A stretch of 64,000 bases of DNA from Quadrisphaera sp. INWT6 (GTDB lineage Bacteria > Actinomycetota > Actinomycetes > Actinomycetales > Quadrisphaeraceae), in assembly GCF_015390235.1 (NCBI RefSeq), contig NZ_VUOH01000002.1, positions 372,001 through 436,000 on the forward strand, read 5' to 3'. Positions 1 through 8,881 of this stretch are shown here, piece by piece. Under the pieces are notes generated by a model. It did no database searches, was not told the origin of the DNA, and saw only the letters and a program-made list of their open reading frames with translations. A program made the translations under genes and the position numbers. Position 1 is the stretch's first letter. Every line of letters begins with the position of its first letter.

Positions 1-1300
1 GACGACCCCGGGGCGGCGGGCGGCAGGGCCACCAGCGCGCGCCCGCGCAGCGGCTCGGCCGCCGGGGCCCAGGCGAGGTCGCCCGGGGTGCCGGAGCCCG
101 GGGCGCTGTCGGTGCGGACCGCTGCCAGCACCGGCCCGTCGGCCTCGACCGCGAGGGCGACGCCACCGGCCGGCAGCGCCGGCAGCTCGACGTCGACGGC
201 GGAGCCCGCCGGCACCGCCGTCGCCGGCACGGCCCCGGAGGGCACCGCCGAGCCGGAGGTGCCGACCACGGAGAAGCGGGCCACCACGGGCTCCGCCCCC
301 GGGTTCGCCACGCGCAGCACCGCGGGCGCGGAGCCGGCGGTGACGACGCCGGGCACGAGCAGCGAGGTGGCGGGGGCCGCGGCGGGGCCGACGACCTCGG
401 TGCCACCGGGCACCAGCCCGCGCAGCACGCCCTCGACCAGCCAGGCCGAGACCGGGCCCGCCGACGAGCGGACCTGCACGGCGAGCGGGCCACCACCCGG
501 TCCGGTGGTGCCGGCGTCCTGCGCCGCGATCCCCTCGAGCACGCCCTCCAGCAGCACCGACCGCTGCTCGCCGGGGCCGAGGGAGAGGCCCTGCAGGGCG
601 TCGGGCTGCTGGGGCCCGCTGGCGGTCAGGACCGTCACGTCGACCGTGGTGGGGGTGCTCCCGGCGTCGGCGAGGACCAGCCGGGTGGAGCGGCCGACGC
701 CCGTCGACCCTCCCACCAGCCACGTCTGCTCCGCGGGAGCGGCGCACGCCGGGGTCGACAGCCCGCGCAGGTCGCCCGAGCCCGTCAGCGAGGTGGTCGT
801 GCCCGCCAGGACGGGCGCACCGCCGTCGACGGGCCCGGCGGCCAGCGCGGTGCCGGTGCCCGCCGCGGTCGCGGTGCCCGCGGGGCGCACGCGGAGCAGG
901 TCGCCCAGGGCCTCGCCCGGGGTGGCCGCGGGCGCGGCGGCGGGCTGGCCGCCGGCCGCCGGGCGCTCGGCCAGCGCCGTGGCGCTCAGCGACGCGCCGC
1001 CGCCGGCCACGAGCAGGCCCGAGGTCGCGCTCGCCGTGGTGGGGGCGCCGCGCCGCGCCGTCCCCCGGTCGTGCCGGTCGTGCCGGCGGTACCGGTGGCG
1101 GCGACCGGGGCGACCGGCGCCCCGGGGCAGACCAGGGCGGCGCCGGCGGCGGGCACGGGGACGTCGACGGCGGCCGCCGCCGTCCCGAGCGGCCCTCCGA
1201 GCGGCTGGGGGGCGAGCACGCCGACCGCCAGCCCACCGGCCACCAGGAGCGCGGCGCCGGTGGCGCTCAGCGCGGCCGCGGCGCCGCCCGCCCGGCTCAC
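1..1300 (-). CDS. DUF5719-like secreted protein (partial, apparent frameshift)
   Basis: GTG start at 1300 overlaps the stop of the upstream gene (GTGA), with a GGAGG ribosome site about 8 bases before it. The N-terminus has a hydrophobic segment (ALLVAGGLAVGVLA) that could be a signal or anchor, then AALVCPGAP. The reading frame degrades after the T/G-rich stretch, and a coherent frame resumes at ARRGAPTTASATSG, reached by adding one base to the C5 run at 1062-1066. The rest is a beta-rich, Ala/Gly/Val/Thr-rich extracellular-looking protein that leaves the window at base 1. Actinobacterial DUF5719 proteins commonly sit next to a GT2/membrane protein and whiB, as here. Function is unknown; a role at the cell envelope is an inference. 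Confidence 0.65.
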
Positions 1301-3744
1301 GGGACCCTCCGGCCGCGCACCGGGACCGGGACGGCGAGCAGGGCGGTCAGCAGCAGCACCGCGGCCTGGAGCACGTCCCACACGTCCGCGGGGGCGGCGT
1401 CGCGGGTGACCACGAGGTGCCCGCCCTCGGCAGGGACCTCCACGCCGAGGGCCCATCCGTCGACCGTGACCACCGGCAGCGGGCGGCCGTCGAGGGACGC
1501 CGTCCAGCCGCGGTCGGAGCGCACGGCGACGACGGCGGTGCGGGTCCCCTCGCCGGGGTCGCCCGGGGCGGAGCTCGCGGGGACGACGGCGTCGACGTCG
1601 TCCCCGGCGGAGGGCAGGGCGGCCAGGACCGCGCCGTCGGCCGCGAGCAGCCGCGCGCGGGAGGGGCGGTCGGGGGCGTCGTCACCTCCGCCGCTGGCGG
1701 GGAGCACGCGGTAGAGCACGCCGGCGCCCGTGCTGCCGGCGCGGGTGAGGCCGGGCACGGCGTCCAGGCGCGCCGCGCCGGGCTCGGGCTGGGACGACGG
1801 GTCGGACCCCTCCAGCAGCACGTACCCGACGCCGAGGGCGGCGAGGTCCGCGCGCGGGTCGCCGGTGCCCGCCACCAGCAGCGCGGTCGCCGAGCGCACG
1901 GCGGCGTCGGCCGATGCGGCGGTGCTGGCCGCCTGCGCCCCGGCGCCGCCGGCCGCGGCGACCTGGGCCGCGACGGAGGTGCTGGCGAGGGTGAGCGGAC
2001 CGCGGCGCACGGTGGCCGTGGCAGCCGTCACGGGGTCGTCGGTGAGGGCCAGGTGCAGGGTGGCGACGGCGTCCGGGGAGCGCGCGGCGTCACGGGCGAC
2101 GGCGGGGTCCGCGGCCGCCGCGGGGCGCACGCCGACGGGTCCGCCGCCGGTCTGCTGCAGCGCCCACACCGAGACCAGCGCGAGCGGTGCCACCACCACC
2201 GCGGCTGCGGCCAGGGCCACCACCCGGGTGGCTCCGCGCCGCGGGTGGCGTGCGCGGGACGCCTCCCCGGGGGCGTCGTCGTCGGCGCGACCGAGCCCGT
2301 GGGGCCCGGGGCCGTGGGGCCCGGGCACGTGGGGGTCGTCGTCGAGCTCGTCGTCGACGTCGCGGGGGGCCGCGCGCAGCACGCGGGGTGCCCGCGCGAG
2401 CGCGGCCGCGGTGAGGCCGGCGAGCACCAGGCTCGTGCCCGCGCCGGGCCAGCCGCCCGCTGCGGCGGCCGCCGCAGCGGCCAGGAGGCCCAGGCCCGCG
2501 GTCCACCACGCCACCCGTGCCAGCCGGCCGCGGGGACCGCGCGCCGCGGCGCCGAGCAGCGCGAGCACCAGGAGCATCGCTCCCGGTGCGAGGACGAGCG
2601 CGGAGGTCCAGCTCGGCAGCGCCGCCACCGGGCCGAGGGAGCTCAGCACGGAGCCCGGGTCGCCGAGCAGCAGGCGCAGCCCGGCCAGGCCGGCCGGCCC
2701 GACCTGTCCCGGCGGGGCAGCGTCGGAGCCGGCCGGGGTCAGCCCCGGCCCCAGGAGCAGGACCCGGGGGTCGGCCAGGGCGGGACCGAGCAGCGGGCCG
2801 GCCACGGCCAGCGGCGGGAGCACCGCCCACAGCAGCGCGCTCGGCCAGCGGCGGGCCGTCAGGGCGACGACGGCGACCGCCACCAGCAGCGGGCAGAGCA
2901 GCACGGGCGCTCCCGCGACCGCGACGGCGGAGGCCAGGCCGGCGAGCGCTCCGGCCGCCAGGGCGGGGCGGCGCGCTGCGGCGGTGGCCGTCCGGGCCAG
3001 CCCGAGGGCCACCCAGGGCAGGGCCAGGTGCGCGGCGACGGCGCCGAGGCGCCCGGTCGAGGTCGCGGCGAGCAGCGGCGCGCCGCCGGCCCAGACGACG
3101 GCGGCCGCGGCGCGCAGCACCCGGGAGCGGGTCGCGGCGCCGGCGGCGGCCCACCCGCCGAGCGCGGCGAGCGGCACCGCGAGCAGGAGCAGCACCAGCA
3201 CCGCCGCGCGCACCGAGCCGCCGAGGGGCAGGGCGAGCACCGCCAGCGCCGACAGCCACGGGTCGGCGGGGGCTGCGGTGCCCAGCCCGAGGGGCTGCCA
3301 GTCGGAGCGGGCGGCGGCCCAGAGGTCGGCCAGCCCGGGAGCAGCGGCCAGGGCCCCGCCGACGACCTCGCGGCCCCCGGCGACCGCGGCGAGCAGCCGG
3401 TGCTGGCCCGCGGTGGAGACGACGGCGAGCAGCACGAGCAGGGGCAGCAGGACGCGCAGCCCCCGGCGGGGGGCCGCGCCGCCGTCGGCGTCGTCGCGCT
3501 CGCCGTCGTCGTCGGCGGTGGTCGGCGCGGGAGCGGGTGCCCCGGCGGTGGCGAGCTCGGGCTCGGACTCGGCCGCGAGGTCGTCGGCGGGCCGGTCAGC
3601 AGGCCGGAGGGGGCCGAGCAGGTCGTCGACCAGCGCCGTGCGGGGCGCGGGCAGGTGCGGCGCCTCGGGCAGGCGCACCACCGGCAGCCCCGAGGGCGGC
3701 GTGGTCGCGGCGGCCAGGGCGCGGGCGGCGACCACCGGCAGCAC
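1297..3744 (-). CDS. Multi-pass membrane part of the GT2 glycosyltransferase (second half of a broken gene)
   Basis: An 815-residue frame opening at a GTG. After an acidic, low-complexity linker (about residues 40-85) it contains many hydrophobic segments (LLPLLVLLAVVSTA, AVLVLLLLAVPLAALGG, LLCPLLVAVAVVAL), then a large extracytoplasmic Ala/Val-rich region, and ends with one more membrane helix. The frame stays open upstream of 3744 and joins that of the GT2 domain if one base is removed from the CCCC run at 3774-3777. The likely intact protein is therefore a roughly 1260-residue membrane glycosyltransferase. Its stop overlaps the start of the DUF5719 gene (GTGA), which suggests one operon with whiB upstream. 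Its acceptor substrate cannot be told from the sequence. Confidence 0.6.
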   Translation of the reverse strand: MLPVVAARALAAATTPPSGLPVVRLPEAPHLPAPRTALVDDLLGPLRPADRPADDLAAESEPELATAGAPAPAPTTADDDGERDDADGGAAPRRGLRVLLPLLVLLAVVSTAGQHRLLAAVAGGREVVGGALAAAPGLADLWAAARSDWQPLGLGTAAPADPWLSALAVLALPLGGSVRAAVLVLLLLAVPLAALGGWAAAGAATRSRVLRAAAAVVWAGGAPLLAATSTGRLGAVAAHLALPWVALGLARTATAAARRPALAAGALAGLASAVAVAGAPVLLCPLLVAVAVVALTARRWPSALLWAVLPPLAVAGPLLGPALADPRVLLLGPGLTPAGSDAAPPGQVGPAGLAGLRLLLGDPGSVLSSLGPVAALPSWTSALVLAPGAMLLVLALLGAAARGPRGRLARVAWWTAGLGLLAAAAAAAAGGWPGAGTSLVLAGLTAAALARAPRVLRAAPRDVDDELDDDPHVPGPHGPGPHGLGRADDDAPGEASRARHPRRGATRVVALAAAAVVVAPLALVSVWALQQTGGGPVGVRPAAAADPAVARDAARSPDAVATLHLALTDDPVTAATATVRRGPLTLASTSVAAQVAAAGGAGAQAASTAASADAAVRSATALLVAGTGDPRADLAALGVGYVLLEGSDPSSQPEPGAARLDAVPGLTRAGSTGAGVLYRVLPASGGGDDAPDRPSRARLLAADGAVLAALPSAGDDVDAVVPASSAPGDPGEGTRTAVVAVRSDRGWTASLDGRPLPVVTVDGWALGVEVPAEGGHLVVTRDAAPADVWDVLQAAVLLLTALLAVPVPVRGRRVP

Positions 3745-5083
3745 GCCGGTGGCGGGGGTGATGCCGGTGCGCGCCCCAGCGGTCGCGGTGCCAGCGGACC
3801 ACCTCGCGGCGGGGCACCAGCAACGGCCGCAGGGCGCGGCGCGACCGGACGGCGGTGCGGGCGGCGGTGCGGCGCGCGGTGAGCACGCGGCGGGGCCGGG
3901 CGAGCGCCGCGAGCACCGCGCCCAGCTCGGCGCCGGCGCGGTCGGGCTGCTTGGCGGCGACCCGCACCAGCAGGCGCGCCAGCCCGCCGAGCAGCACGGC
4001 GAGCGCGACGGCGGGCAGGGCCAGCGGGGAGGCCCCCGCCAGGCGGGCGTGGGCCTCGTCGCGCCGCTCGCTCCAGCGGACGGCGCGGGCGGCGGGGGTG
4101 GGGCGCAGCCCCGAGCGGGTGGCGTCGACGTGGCGGACCACGGCGCCCGGCACGACGACGACGCGCGAGCCCGCCAGGCGCGCGCGGCGGCACAGGTCGA
4201 GGTCCTCCCCGAGGACGGTGAGGCCGGGGTCTCCCCCGAGGCGCTCCAGCAGGTCGCGGCGCACCAGCATGCCCGCGGAGGAGACGGCGAGGACGTCGTC
4301 GCGGTGGTCGCGCTGGCCCTGGTCGCGGTCGCCGTGCTCGACGCCGGTCAGGCGCCGGCCCATCGCGGAGGTGCTGAAGCCGACCTGGTGGAGGAGGCGC
4401 TCGTCGTCCCAGTCGACGACCTTGCAGCCGGCCACGCCGACGCTGGGGGCCACCTCGACGGCGGCGAGCAGGCGCTCGAGGGCGTCGGGGGCGGGGGCGC
4501 AGTCGTCGTGCAGCAGCCACACCCAGCGCAGCCCGGCGGGGACCTGCGTGTGCTGCTGCGGCCGCCCGCCCGCGCCGGCGGAGCTGGCGGCGGCGGGGAC
4601 GGTGGCAGGGGCGGTCAGGGCCTCGGCGTCGGTGGCCGCCAGCGCGGCGCGGGCGGCGTCGAGCAGGCCCGCGCCGCGGCGCAGGTGGAGGACGTCGAGC
4701 GCCGCCGGCCCGCCCACCAGGCGCGAGCGGCTGGCGTGGCGGGCGAGCACCGCGGCGCTGCCGTCGCCGGACGCGGCGTCGAGCAGCGCCAGTCGGTCGG
4801 GGCTGCGGGACTGCGCGTCGAGCGCCGCGAGGGCGTCGGGCAGCCACCGCTCGCCGTCGCAGGCGAGCAGCACGACGTCGACGAAGGCGCCGTCGACGTC
4901 GTGGGACGGCGGTGCGGACGCCGACGGGGTCGGCGCCGCGACGGTCTGCGCCGCGAGCTCCCCGGTGCCGGCGCCGCCGGTGGCCGGGAGGCGACCGGTG
5001 GCGGTGGCGCTGCGCCGGGCCTCAGGCCGGCGGGCGTGCCGGGGCTGCGGCTGGCTGGGCGCCGAGGAGGAGCCCTGGCTCAG
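3596..5083 (-). CDS. GT2 family glycosyltransferase domain (first half of a broken gene)
   Basis: The GT-A fold is visible from about residue 50: VDVVLLACDGERWLPDALAA, then WVWLLHDDCAPAPDALERLL (the DDC in the DxD position), GCKVVDWDD, and GEDLDLCRRARLAG near the acceptor site. There is no good ATG or GTG at the 5' end. The best-placed start is a CTG at 5083 that overlaps the whiB stop as CTGA, so translation may be coupled. Coding quality collapses after about 3774, where the frame turns into His/Arg/Gly-rich sequence and runs on to a stop at 3596. The real protein probably continues in the next frame. The start codon is uncertain. Confidence 0.6.
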   Translation of the reverse strand: MSQGSSSAPSQPQPRHARRPEARRSATATGRLPATGGAGTGELAAQTVAAPTPSASAPPSHDVDGAFVDVVLLACDGERWLPDALAALDAQSRSPDRLALLDAASGDGSAAVLARHASRSRLVGGPAALDVLHLRRGAGLLDAARAALAATDAEALTAPATVPAAASSAGAGGRPQQHTQVPAGLRWVWLLHDDCAPAPDALERLLAAVEVAPSVGVAGCKVVDWDDERLLHQVGFSTSAMGRRLTGVEHGDRDQGQRDHRDDVLAVSSAGMLVRRDLLERLGGDPGLTVLGEDLDLCRRARLAGSRVVVVPGAVVRHVDATRSGLRPTPAARAVRWSERRDEAHARLAGASPLALPAVALAVLLGGLARLLVRVAAKQPDRAGAELGAVLAALARPRRVLTARRTAARTAVRSRRALRPLLVPRREVVRWHRDRWGAHRHHPRHRRAAGGRRPRPGRRDHAALGAAGGAPARGAAPARAPHGAGRRPARPPPAC

Positions 5084-5595
5084 ACCGCCCGCCGCTTGAC
5101 GCGGCGGCGCTCGCGCTCGGACAGACCGCCCCAGATGCCGAAGCGCTCGTCGTTCTCGAGCGCGTACTCCAGGCACGCCACGCGCACCTCGCAGCTCATG
5201 CAGACGCGCTTGGCCTCACGGGTCGAGCCGCCCTTCTCGGGGAAGAACGACTCGGGGTCGGTCTGGGCGCAGAGCGCCTGCTCCTGCCAGTTGATCTCGG
5301 TCTCGGCGTCAGCCGCGCCGAGGACCAGCTCGAGGGCCGCGTCGTCGGAGTCCTCGTCGTCGCCGTCCTCGTCGTCCTCGTCCACGAGGTCCTCGACGAG
5401 GTCGCCGGCGAGGAGGTCCTCCAGGCTCGGGTCCGCGATCGACGTCAGCGGGGGCAGGGCCTCCAGCGACGTCCGGGGCGCGAACACGGCGGCGGTCGGC
5501 GCGGCCGGGGCCACGGCGGCCAGCTGGCCGGTCTCGGTGGGCAGGGCCGTCCGCGGGCGCGGAAGGCCGAGGGAGACGGTGGTGCTCTCGCTCAT
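5080..5595 (-). CDS. whiB2: WhiB-family iron-sulfur transcription factor (WhiB2-like)
   Basis: 171 residues. The C-terminal half is a classic Wbl domain: four cysteines (ALCAQ, then CMSC and VACLEY), the GIWGG turn, and a basic tail SERERRRVKRRAV for DNA contact. The N-terminal half is long and acidic (DEDDEDGDDEDSDD). Wbl proteins bind a 4Fe-4S cluster and act with the housekeeping sigma factor; WhiB2/WhmD is linked to septation and division. Placement beside fbiA and fbiB matches the Mycobacterium tuberculosis order (whiB2-fbiA-fbiB), which supports the WhiB2 assignment. The ATG has a strong GAAGGAG site 6 bases upstream. The glycosyltransferase follows with overlapping stop and start. Confidence 0.92.
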   Translation of the reverse strand: MSESTTVSLGLPRPRTALPTETGQLAAVAPAAPTAAVFAPRTSLEALPPLTSIADPSLEDLLAGDLVEDLVDEDDEDGDDEDSDDAALELVLGAADAETEINWQEQALCAQTDPESFFPEKGGSTREAKRVCMSCEVRVACLEYALENDERFGIWGGLSERERRRVKRRAV

Positions 5596-5996
5596 CTCGA
5601 CTCCTTCAGATCTCGTTCGTGGGGGCCCGCGGAGGGACCCTGACCGCCTCGCGGCGGTGACTGAATTACATACGTGCGACTACAGGGCGTGCAGGCGAAA
5701 CGCAGGAAGCCGTGGCGGGTTTCTTCGCGCCTGGGCGTGTCGCCCCCTGCGTGCCGCGGGGCACAACGGACACGGCCGGACACACCGGGCGCGAGGCGGC
5801 CGCCCCCTCGGCCGCGGGGCGCGGTCTCCCGCGAGCGTCATCCGAGCGTCACGGGCCGGTGACCAGCAGTGATGCACTTCAACCACAGGAGTCACAAGAA
5901 CCCCACGCGTAACGCACACAGGAGCGAGGCGGCGCAACACCCTGGAGCGGCTCCGACGGGCCGCGCGACGCGACGCCGTGACCGTGCGTCACCAAC
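5596..5996. other. Non-coding region upstream of whiB
   Basis: No convincing gene. It should hold the whiB promoter: on the minus strand an AT-richer patch GTATGTAATTC (about 5661-5671) lies some 70-80 bases upstream of the whiB start and could serve as a -10 region. Short frames here lack ribosome sites and coding bias. The adjoining 6003-6108 is a palindrome array, listed separately. Confidence 0.4.
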
Positions 5997-6002
5997 GCCA
6001 GG

Positions 6003-6108
6003 TGACCGCGGTCAGCGGCGCTGGTGACCGCGGTCAGGTGGCGAAACCGGGTCCTGGGCGCTCCGCACGCCAGGTGACCGCGGTCAGCGCCGCAGGTGAC
6101 CGCGGTCA
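6003..6108. repeat. Intergenic palindrome element, copy A (4 x TGACCGCGGTCA)
   Basis: Four exact copies of the 12-bp palindrome TGACCGCGGTCA at 6003, 6025, 6075 and 6097, spacing 22-50-22. It sits between the 3' end of fbiB and the whiB promoter region. The same order and spacing recur at 62753-62858, and the 38-base middle spacer is conserved there (25 of 38 identical, same length). The TGGCG and CGCCA edges of the spacer can pair. Confidence 0.9.
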
Positions 6109-6146
6109 CCCGGGGAGGGCGCACCACGTCGAAGCGGGGTGCGGCG

Positions 6147-7307
6147 CTAGGAGCGCTCGCGCACCCGGAGCTCGACCAGGACGCGCGACGCCTCGCCGCC
6201 GGCCGCGGCCTCCTCGGCGGGCTCGGAGACGTCGGCCTCCAGGGCCTCCGCCCACAGCGCCGCCAGGAGGCGCTCCACCGCGGCGCCCACGGCGAGGGCG
6301 GGCCCGCTGACGGCGAGGCGCGCACCGCTGCCGCCAGCGCCGCCGTGGTCGTCGTCCTGGGAGACCTCGGCGCCCCGCAGCCCGCGTCCAGCGCTCGCGA
6401 CCACCACGGCGCGCGCCGCGCGCTCGGTTACCGGGCCCCCGGGGACGATCGGCGGCGGCGCCACCTCCCGCTCGGCCAGGCCCAGCGCGGCGCGGACCGC
6501 CTCGACGTGCCCGTGGGCGAACCAGTCGGCGGGCCCGGTGCGCACCAGCTTCGCGGCGCCCGGCCCGTCGCCGTCGACGACGTGCGCCCCCAGCCCCCGC
6601 ACCACCGCCACCGGGGTGCCGGCGGCCTTGCCCTTCACGAGGTCGGCCAGCCCGCAGACCTCGTCGGCGATCCCGCGGACCGTCACCTCCATCACGCGGC
6701 CCGACCTGTCGAGGCGGCCGCGCGCGTCGTCCAGGACGGCCAGCCCGGCGGCGCCGAGCGCGAAGTCCGTGACGCCGTCGCGCCAGGGCCGCCCGCTGGT
6801 GTCGCTGACGACGACGGCGGGCGCACGACCCCCGCGCCCTCCGTGCTCGCCGACGTCCAGCAGCTCCGCCACCCGCGAGCGCAGCGCGCGGGCGGAGGCG
6901 TCGGGGTCCGCGGGCAGGAGCAGCACGGTGCCCTCGGCGACGTCGGAGGCGTCGATGCCGGCGGCGGCGAGCACCGGGCCCGAGCGCGCCTGCACGACGC
7001 GGGTGGTCCGCCCGTCGGGCAGCCCCCGCTCGGCGACCAGGCGGACGGACTCGCCGTCGAGGGCGCGCTCGCGCTGGTCTGCGGGCACGGAGCGCCCCTC
7101 GGCCTTGGCGACCACCTTGCTGGCGACCACGACGACGTCGTCGGGGCCCAGCGCGACGCCCGCCGCGGCGCAGGCGCGCACGAGGAGGCCGGCGAGGTCG
7201 GCGCCGGCGGTGATCTCGGGCAGTCCGGGGACGGCCTCGGCGACCACCTGCTGCGGCGGCGCCACCGAGGGCGGCAGCTCGGCCGGGGAGGGGTGCGGGG
7301 CGCTCAC
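6147..7307 (-). CDS. fbiB: Coenzyme F420-0:L-glutamate ligase (FbiB, ligase domain)
   Basis: 386 residues from a GTG at 7307 that overlaps the stop of the upstream small gene (GTGA). The CofE-type ligase domain fills the first 250 or so residues: GLPEITAGADLAGLL, DDVVVVASKVVAKAEGR, VVVSDTSGRPWRDGVTDFA, GIADEVCGLADLVKGKAAG. It adds glutamate to F420-0 in the cytoplasm. Family FbiB proteins are about 450 residues and end in an FMN nitroreductase-like domain that reduces dehydro-F420-0. Here only about 130 Ala-rich residues follow DWFAHGHVEAVRAALG, and no recognisable FMN domain is present, so the reductase step may be encoded elsewhere. Confidence 0.88.
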   Translation of the reverse strand: MSAPHPSPAELPPSVAPPQQVVAEAVPGLPEITAGADLAGLLVRACAAAGVALGPDDVVVVASKVVAKAEGRSVPADQRERALDGESVRLVAERGLPDGRTTRVVQARSGPVLAAAGIDASDVAEGTVLLLPADPDASARALRSRVAELLDVGEHGGRGGRAPAVVVSDTSGRPWRDGVTDFALGAAGLAVLDDARGRLDRSGRVMEVTVRGIADEVCGLADLVKGKAAGTPVAVVRGLGAHVVDGDGPGAAKLVRTGPADWFAHGHVEAVRAALGLAEREVAPPPIVPGGPVTERAARAVVVASAGRGLRGAEVSQDDDHGGAGGSGARLAVSGPALAVGAAVERLLAALWAEALEADVSEPAEEAAAGGEASRVLVELRVRERS

Positions 7308-7705
7308 GCGTAGCCCCCGTCGCGCAGGCCGGCGGCGGCCTCGAAGCGGTTGCGGGTCGGGTCTCCCCCGGCGCGCAGCTCGGCGAGGCCGTAGAGGAGG
7401 GGCAGCAGCGGCCCCCAGCGCTGCCACTGGAGCACGTGGACGGCCTCGTGGCGGAGCCGGTCGTCGTCGCGGGTGCGCGGGTGGGTGCCGGTGACGTAGG
7501 TGTCGCCGTAGGTGGTGCCGCCGCGGGCGAAGGTGCGGCCCCGGGCCGAGTGGCAGACCCGCAGGCGCACCGGGGTGCCGGCGACGTCGACGGTGCGGAC
7601 CTCGCAGGTGGCGCCGTCGGCACGCGCGAGGGCGGCGGCGAGCAGCCCCACCCCGGCGGCCGTGGTGCCCCCGACGAGTCCGAGGGCCTTCCTGGCGGTC
7701 GTCAT
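7304..7705 (-). CDS. Small HExxH-motif protein in the F420 operon
   Basis: 133 residues. The ATG at 7705 shares one base with the fbiA stop (TGATG), and its own stop overlaps the fbiB start (GTGA), so it is translationally coupled to both. A hydrophobic N-terminal stretch (LGLVGGTTAAGVGLLAAALA) could be a signal or anchor. Two cysteines (ATCEV, RVCHS) precede RLRHEAVHVLQWQRWG, an HExxH sequence of the zinc-metallopeptidase type. LLPLLYGLAEL follows, then an Arg/Glu-rich tail (GDPTRNRFEAAAG). I do not recognise a named family. It may be a tiny metalloprotein; catalysis is unproven, and a link to F420 rests only on gene order. Confidence 0.8.
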   Translation of the reverse strand: MTTARKALGLVGGTTAAGVGLLAAALARADGATCEVRTVDVAGTPVRLRVCHSARGRTFARGGTTYGDTYVTGTHPRTRDDDRLRHEAVHVLQWQRWGPLLPLLYGLAELRAGGDPTRNRFEAAAGLRDGGYA

Positions 7706-8778
7706 CACGAGGCGCTCCCCGGGGACCGGTCGTCGGCGTGGTCGGCGCGGTCGGCGCGGTCGGCGCGGCCGACGGCGAGGGCGGTCTCGAGCGCGGCACC
7801 GGCCAGGGCCGCGGCGGCGGCGCGGTCGCTCATCAGCAGGGGGCGGGCCAGCACCAGGCCCCGCCCGGGCGCGCTGCCCGCCAGGGTGGTGCCGTCGAGG
7901 TCGCCGTCGGCGGCGGCGTCGACCAGCCAGGCGTCGAGCAGGTCGGCGTGCAGCTCCCCCACGCCCAGCGCCGTGGCCGGGACGCCGAGCGCGGCCAGGC
8001 ACGCGTCGGCCATGCCGCGCACCACGCGGCCCCCGAGCACCGGGGACACCCCGACAACGGGCGCCCCGCCGTCGCGCAGCGCCCCGCGCGCACCGGGCAG
8101 GCCGCGCGGTGCGCCGGGGTGGTCGCCGGCCAGGCCCAGGACGGTCCCGACCGAGACGACGGGGTTGGACGGCGGGAGCAGCACGGCGTCGGCGTCGGCC
8201 AGGGCCTCCAGCACGCCCGGGGCGGGGCTCGCGGCCTCCAGGCCCACCTGCTCGAAGCCGGTGGCCGGGACCGAGGCGCGCAGGCGCACCCACCACTCCT
8301 GGAAGTGCACGGTCCGGCCGTCGGCCAGGTGCACGTGCGTCTCCACGGGCTGGTCGCTCATCGGCAGCAGCCGGACACCGGGCTGCCAGCGCTCGCACAG
8401 CCGCTCCACCACGCGCGACAGGGGCAGGCCCTCGCGCAGCATCTGCGTGCGGAACACGTGGGTGCCGAGGTCGCGGTCTCCGAGGGTGAACCAGTCGGGG
8501 CCGGTGCCGTAGGCGGCGAGCTCGGAGGAGACGACGCGGCTCTCGTCGCGCAGCCCCCAGCCCTGCTCCTCGTGGACGGCGCCGCCGAGGGTGTACATCA
8601 CCGTGTCGAGGTCGGGGGTGATGCGCAGCCCGTGCATCGTGGCGTCGTCGCCGGTGTTGACGACGGCGGTCACCTGCGCCGCGCGGAGCTCGGGGTCGGG
8701 CGATGCGGCGAGGTGCTCCACGAGCCCCCGCAGGAACCGCGCCCCGCCCACGCCCCCGGCGACGGCCGTGATCCTCAT
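7705..8778 (-). CDS. fbiA: 2-phospho-L-lactate / enolpyruvyl transferase (FbiA, CofD family)
   Basis: 357 residues. It transfers a phospho-lactyl or phosphoenolpyruvyl group from the guanylated donor to Fo, giving (dehydro-)F420-0 in the cytoplasm. Family hallmarks are MRITAVAGGVGGARFLRGL at the N-terminus, VVNTGDDATMHGLRITPDLDT (metal and donor site), LPMSDQPVETHV, and VLLPPSNPVVSVGTVL and APVVGVSPVLGG in the second half. The ATG has an AGGTGAG site 6 bases upstream. It is first in the fbiA-small gene-fbiB operon and diverges from the DprE2-like gene across about 100 bases. The C-terminal RADRADRADHADDR repeat is a lineage-specific tail. Confidence 0.95.
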   Translation of the reverse strand: MRITAVAGGVGGARFLRGLVEHLAASPDPELRAAQVTAVVNTGDDATMHGLRITPDLDTVMYTLGGAVHEEQGWGLRDESRVVSSELAAYGTGPDWFTLGDRDLGTHVFRTQMLREGLPLSRVVERLCERWQPGVRLLPMSDQPVETHVHLADGRTVHFQEWWVRLRASVPATGFEQVGLEAASPAPGVLEALADADAVLLPPSNPVVSVGTVLGLAGDHPGAPRGLPGARGALRDGGAPVVGVSPVLGGRVVRGMADACLAALGVPATALGVGELHADLLDAWLVDAAADGDLDGTTLAGSAPGRGLVLARPLLMSDRAAAAALAGAALETALAVGRADRADRADHADDRSPGSAS

Positions 8779-8881
8779 CGGCCGCTCACCTGCACGTCTG
8801 CCGTTCGCACCGGCCCATCCTGACCCACACCACCCGGGGGCCGCCCTTCCACCCGGGGGCGGGCTCCAGCAGGATCGGGCG

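Noticed and set aside
88..3882. Very long plus-strand frame of 1264 residues
   Set aside because: Its product is Arg/Gly/Pro/Ala-rich low complexity without motifs. The minus strand holds the coherent DUF5719 and membrane glycosyltransferase proteins. It is an antisense shadow of GC-rich coding DNA.
1730..5872. Plus-strand frame of 1380 residues across the glycosyltransferase and whiB
   Set aside because: Runs antisense over an unmistakable WhiB domain and a GT2 domain, and is itself low complexity.
6003..6108. CRISPR array
   Set aside because: Repeats are 12-bp palindromes with spacings of 22 and 50, and the spacers are conserved between the two loci, unlike CRISPR spacers. No cas genes.
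5592..6325. Short frames upstream of whiB and across palindrome copy A
   Set aside because: No ribosome sites, no coding bias, and they cross palindromic repeats.
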